Positions 61,045-64,000 of a stretch of 64,000 nucleotides of DNA are shown one piece after another; position 1 is the stretch's first letter; the number at the start of each line of letters is the position of its first letter. The notes under the pieces are model-generated. The model had not been told where the DNA came from. It did not search any database and saw only the letters and a list, made by a program, of their open reading frames with translations. The translations under genes were made by a program, and so were the position numbers. Source of the DNA: Bryum argenteum (taxonomy: Eukaryota; Streptophyta; Bryopsida; Bryales; Bryaceae); NCBI GenBank assembly GCA_037043015.1, contig CM073328.1, positions 9,335,495 through 9,399,494 of the forward strand, in the 5' to 3' direction.

Positions 61045-62815
61045 ACATGCATGGCCATCATCATTTGGTCATGTATATATGGTATGAAGAGTTTTGAAGA
61101 TTTTAAAGAGTTTCTTGTAAGTGGCATTTGATTGTTATTATGACTTTAATAGAACAAGGAGTCGCACGAACAAGAAATGTGGAACATTAAAATTGGAAGG
61201 AAACTAAAGAATGAAGAGGAGATTGAGGGAAAATAGGACAAGAACTAAGAACTAGGAACAAAGGGTAGGAACTTGGAACGAAGGATGAGAACTTGGAACG
61301 AAGGATGAGAACCAGGAACAAATTGAGAAGTTGAGAACCATGAACGAATGATAATTAGGAACTAGGAACAAATGATGGGAACGAGGAATTAATGATGGAA
61401 ACCAAGAAGGGCAGTTGGAGGACGGGGAACCGGGAACCATGAACAAAGGAAGGAGACCAGGACAATTATAGTTTAAACATAGGGAACCATCAATAAAGAA
61501 AAGGAGAACGGAGAACCAGAACTGAAGATAGAGAACTGGAAACAAGGGATCCATGAACGAAGGATACATATGCTATGAATCCTAAAGGGCATATGGAACC
61601 GAGAAGAAGTGTGCGGAAGATATGCTATATATCTTATAAAGCAAAGGGGCCATCAACAAGGGAACTAGGGATAGGGGGTAGTTCTTAACCCGTAAAGACT
61701 AAAGATCCTTGTGGATTCTTGGGAGCTTAAAACCTCAAAATCCCAATTTTCTACCTCTATGCACTTCAAGGGGTGCGAAAAGATTTTTTTAATTCTTTTT
61801 TTAACTTCCAACCGTAAGATCTTGTACCTAAGAAAATTTTCAATTTTTGATTTAAAAATTGACCGTTGGATGTTTACCATTTTAGAGATCATAACATCCA
61901 AAGTTTCTCTACGAAGATTTTTTGGGCATTGTTGAGATTATTTTTGACCTTTCTGGAGGCTGCCATTGTAAAATTGGCACTCTTTGTGACTTGGGACTCT
62001 TTGGAACTTAAGTAGCAAATTAGTGATTTGGTTATGAACATATTTCCAAAAAAACAAATCTCAAAAAAATACTGAATTTAAAGTGCCCCAATTCGGCTCG
62101 CAAAGCAAGAATTGTTGTAGAAGACTCAAAAATTGCAAATTTGGCTTTGCAAAATTTACCACATGCACTTTGCAATATAAGGAGCATCCATCAAAAAATT
62201 TAGGCAAAAATATTACTTTTAACCGATTCATCTAGGCTGCCCAACATAGCAAAAGCGTGATTTGGTCCTCTTGGATCTTTAGGGGTTAAAGTGTACCAAA
62301 TAAATAGCTCACTTATCGGGATGAGGGGGACCTCATTCACAAATGAATCAAATACATGCATGGTCATGGCCATCATCATCATCATCTGGTCATGTATACA
62401 CGACATGAAGAGTTCTGAAGAGTTAAAGAGTTTCCGTAAGTGGTATCTGATTGTTAATAAGAGTTGATTAGATTCCAATATTATAACATGGAGTCATAGG
62501 GACAAGGAATATGCAACATGAAAATGGGAGCAAAGAAGCAGTGAACGGGCAGGAGATCAGAGGAACATCGGAGGGGAATTAGGAATTGGGAACAAAGGAT
62601 AAGAACTATGAAGGGAGGATGGGAATGCCGAACAAAGAATGAGAACTAGGAACGAATGATTGATGGAAAATGGGAACGAATGATGGACATGATATAAATC
62701 TTAAAAAGAGGAGGACCATCAACGAGGGAATCGAGGATAGGGGATAGTTTTTGAAGAGTACCAAATAAAGAGCACATCCATCGGGACGAGGAGGATCTTA
62801 CTCACGAATTAGCAT
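61045..62815 (+). repeat. Two diverged tandem units containing a GAGAAC-type minisatellite
   Basis: Unit 1 (61045-62350) and unit 2 (62355-62815) share, in order: CATGCATGGCCATCATCAT, TGGTCATGTATA, ATGAAGAGTT..GAAGA, a run of ~20-bp purine-rich repeats (like GGATGAGAACTAGGAACGAA), then CCATCAACRAGGGAA, AGGGATAGGGG and AGTACCAAATAAA. Unit 2 lacks roughly 61700-62285 of unit 1. The minisatellite lies at 61240-61560 and 62580-62690. It is non-coding. Confidence 0.7.
62130..62290 (+). repeat. Dispersed repeat, copy 2 (partner near 5920)
   Basis: A diverged match to 5920-6060 (see that entry), sharing the TTCATCTAGGCTGCCCAA block. It lies in the part of tandem unit 1 that unit 2 has lost. Confidence 0.5.
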
Positions 62816-62822
62816 TTTTTGT

Positions 62823-63044
62823 GTGTCCGGAGGACACGGGTATATACAAGTCCTTACTTGTGTCCTCCGGACATGAACATCAAAAAGGTCAGATCAAAAA
62901 TTTAATAAACATGTAAAAAATTGAGACTTTGGTATAAAAAAAATACGAAACCCCAGGATTCTCAATTGGATATAATTTTTTCATACCTAGGTCTCAATTC
63001 TTTATATGTTTATTTAAATTTTGATTTGACCTTTTTGATGTCCG
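62823..63044. mobile_element. Foldback/MITE-like element with two inverted-repeat sets
   Basis: A GC-rich hairpin lies at 62823-62874 (GTGTCCGGAGGACAC / GTGTCCTCCGGACA arms). It is followed by ~54-bp AT-rich arms at 62874-62927 and 62991-63044 (ACATCAAAAAGGTCAGATCA on one side, its reverse complement with few changes on the other). No open frame was seen. A right-hand CACGGGTA at about 63056 repeats the sequence next to the left hairpin. Confidence 0.65.
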
Positions 63045-63499
63045 TGCTCGATTGACACGGGTAAGAAGTTGTAACTTATAATTTTGTAAATTCTGCATCC
63101 TTGTGAGAAACAATTTGGGGTACCAATGACTAGTTCTTGAATCTTGATGGAGAGAAAAAAATACTTGTTAATACAATGGGTAAGATAGACTTATCCAAAA
63201 GTGCACTACTCTATGTTCAAAAAATGTTTCACCGATACTCCTTTTTCGGTAGTTGCTATATCCTTTTCATTGTCCATATAAAAATGTGCAGTTTGTTGTG
63301 TACCCAAAGTATTCACAATCCGGTTATCAGAAAAGGTTTCAAATGTTTGAATTTTTATTACGTTCAAATCATTACATTCAAATCAAGAAACAAGTTAGCC
63401 TAAGCATCTACATCAACTCATAACTAATGTAAGCAATGACCTTATCAAATTATTGTAAGTGACACCATTACAATTAACACTAACAATGATACATAAACT

Positions 63500-63960
63500 G
63501 GCAACAAACTAGAAAGTGCTTAGATGTGAATTTTTTTGGTCCACAATATATGCACCTATGTATTTTCACTTTGGTACAATTATTTGCTTAAGGGTGATGC
63601 TCATTATGAGCTCTATACTACTATGCATACATGAAGGTACACCTTTTTAGTACCTCTTCATTTTTGACTCTAGTAAAATGACTTCAATACTAATGAGAAG
63701 TTACATAATCATGAAGAATTTCTTATTATGATCAAGGAAATCTCTTGTAAAATTAGAACCTATAGAAGGTTTGTTCAAGTAATAGTGAATGCATAATTAG
63801 TTTAATACTTAATTCAACTAGATTTATTATCAATTATACTATTACAATGCATAAGCTATAAGGGTAGTGTTATATGGGTGATGACAAAGGTGTGATCAAA
63901 GTGAGTGAGGAGCAGTCTTAACATCTCATATTTATCTTCTTTTCTATGAAAATTTATAGT
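63500..63960 (+). pseudogene. Decayed 3' fragment of a ubiquitin-specific protease gene
   Basis: This matches the intact USP from the intron before exon 4 (GCAACAAACTAGAAA) through exon 4 (GATGCTCATTATGAGCTCTA, with a deletion of about 45 bp removing the histidine box core) to exon 5 (TGGGTGATGACAAAGGTGTG, then ATCAAAGTGAGTGAGGAGCA). Frameshifts and stops are present. Closest to the fragment at 49865-50110. The fragment may continue beyond the window end. Confidence 0.72.
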
Positions 63961-64000
63961 GCCATGTGAAAACATAGTCATTGTAGTTTTGAGATTTAAT

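Noticed and set aside
1..64000. CRISPR arrays, prokaryotic operons, ribosome binding sites or viral genomes
   Set aside because: None seen. The window is eukaryotic nuclear DNA; direct repeats present are microsatellites, minisatellites or tandem duplications without CRISPR spacing.

Overview
This is a nuclear window from a land plant. It has GT-AG introns, AT-rich spacers, plant-type chitinase, PTS1 protease and nodulin-like MFS genes, a nuclear gene for mitochondrial chaperonin 60, and non-autonomous Helitrons. The compact style and the F-box/kelch-like protein suggest a bryophyte, possibly a liverwort, but this is inference and nothing here is diagnostic. Exon models were built by hand from splice signals, reading-frame continuity and family conservation; no transcript evidence was available.

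Layout. 0.3-2.0 kb: a p24-type cargo receptor gene (4 exons). 2-7.5 kb: AT-rich spacer. 7.5-9.3 kb: an F-box gene with one frameshift. 9.3-13.7 kb: spacer with microsatellites and a dispersed repeat. 13.7-15.4 and 18.3-20.0 kb: two nearly identical ~1.64 kb Helitrons, each carrying a protein-kinase-like gene (broken in the first, open in the second). 21.9-27.3 kb: a 14-exon peroxisomal processing protease (DEG15/TYSND1 type, PTS1 tail). 28.0-28.9 kb: a secreted GH19 chitinase on the minus strand, convergent with the protease gene. 29-34 kb: spacer with repeats, a GC-rich island and an inverted-repeat element. 34.2-35.4 kb: an intronless NFKBIL1-like ankyrin/HPD protein. 36.5-42.3 kb (minus): a 17-exon mitochondrial chaperonin 60 whose frame is intact except for one in-frame TAG. 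One of its introns holds tRNA-Lys(CTT) and an exact 163-bp tandem duplication that copied half of that tRNA. 43.2-45.9 kb (minus): a class 3 lipase. 47-52 kb: AT-rich spacer with a TTAA-flanked MITE next to a decayed ubiquitin-protease fragment. 52.7-54.5 kb: an NFD4/nodulin-like MFS transporter. 55.2-59.6 kb: a ubiquitin-specific protease gene (plus) head-to-head with its decayed duplicate (minus). A further decayed fragment runs to the window end. 61-63 kb: tandemly duplicated, minisatellite-bearing spacer and a hairpin element.

The genes are ordinary, independently transcribed plant housekeeping or defence genes with no operon-like logic. The most notable features are structural: the kinase-bearing Helitron pair, the palindromically arranged USP copies, the nonsense codon in an otherwise intact chaperonin gene, and the exact tandem duplication across a tRNA.
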